DNA of 64,000 nucleotides, taken from NCBI RefSeq assembly GCF_003390935.1, contig NZ_QNQZ01000012.1, positions 1-64,000 on the forward strand. The letters are read 5' to 3'. The notes under the pieces were generated by a model, which saw nothing but the letters and a program-made list of their open reading frames with translations, did not search any database and had not been told where the DNA came from. Below are positions 63,739 to 64,000 of this stretch, one piece after another. Origin of the DNA: Lewinella sp. IMCC34191 (GTDB taxonomy: Bacteria; Bacteroidota; Bacteroidia; Chitinophagales; Saprospiraceae). Position 1 is the first letter of the stretch. The number at the start of each line of letters is the position of its first letter. A program made the translations under genes and the position numbers.

Positions 63739-64000
63739 GGGCGAAAGTTCGATGGACCGTAGTGCGCGGCAAACACCGCAGCATCCGATCGCGGACACGG
63801 AAAGCTTCTATGCAGCTTACCATCAAGATGAAGGGGAGCTGCCCGGGAATAACGCAGAGCGACCGGTGGCTTGGTATCCCAGCGCGACGGAATTCAAAAG
63901 GAGGGAGTAGAATTAGCTGGGCGACTAGCGCCACAATATGTGTCAGATGACCAACAAACTGAGTCATAGCGTCTCTCCCCGGGAAAATTTACTTGCAATA
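63739..64000. other. Window-end spacer
   Basis: No gene, repeat or site is supported in these 262 bases; short open frames on both strands have no protein-like pattern. Confidence 0.4.

Noticed and set aside
63692..63967. Small gene on the minus strand at the window end
   Set aside because: The 91-codon frame overlaps the start of the adjacent gene and has no recognisable pattern or start signal.

Overview
The window is a piece of a GC-rich Bacteroidota chromosome, most likely a Lewinella/Saprospiraceae-type marine glider. The host-like genes show gldB, a PorT-like barrel, two proteins with a type B T9SS (CHU_C) sorting domain and SprB-type repeats, a TonB-dependent receptor with a carboxypeptidase-regulatory plug domain, and Bacteroidota -7 boxes (TAnnTTTG). 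No rRNA, tRNA, CRISPR array or integron integrase gene was seen. The exact taxon is inference.

Left part (1 to about 8030) is a mobile, decayed accessory island. It contains the end of one IS4-type element at the left edge, a complete but amber-interrupted relative of it (2250-3777), an IS3-family element (5709-6948), pieces of another IS3-type element (4091-4297 and 5461-5708) and an IS256-type remnant (7590-7979). Between them are attC-like imperfect palindromes (98-232, 2230-3847 split by the IS4 element, 7364-7490) and AT-rich or orphan small genes. I read this as a degenerate integron cassette array without an integrase. The best-bounded cassette (227-2238) carries a ComEC-like metallo-beta-lactamase-fold hydrolase followed by a frameshifted HNH endonuclease, a plausible defence pair.

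Region 8035-32052 holds mainly metabolic and envelope genes: a secreted esterase, an SDR, a SnoaL-like protein, a Gfo/Idh/MocA oxidoreductase, an ABC ATPase plus a fused ABC-2 permease/M1 aminopeptidase, a DUF1080 lipoprotein, GNAT, creatininase-family, ICMT-like and class D beta-lactamase-like proteins, an MDR dehydrogenase, a LMW-phosphatase-like protein, TPR proteins, an M23 lipoprotein, pterin dehydratase, phosphotriesterase-family and NodB deacetylase. It is interrupted by a 78-79 bp tandem repeat (18656-18962) and a striking ordered array of hairpin units (27606-28455).

Region 32177-54779 contains core genes: gltX, an HD phosphohydrolase, the TonB receptor, the trkA-trkH potassium uptake pair, an M16 peptidase, a choice-of-anchor-L/CHU_C giant, an OmpR-type two-component system, a PmoA-like protein, two rhodaneses, a YetF-type protein, a GNAT-like protein and dnaB. 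The dnaB upstream region has a G-quadruplex-type tract, a long inverted repeat and DnaA-box-like sites.

Region 54792-64000 is the surface/gliding block (1.5 kaa SprB-repeat adhesin, PorT-like barrel, gldB), a 152 bp direct repeat, a 2OG-Fe(II) oxygenase and an unrecognised gene. A 19 bp motif (GGGCGGCGGAGCGCAGGTA) recurs in intergenic spaces across the whole window.
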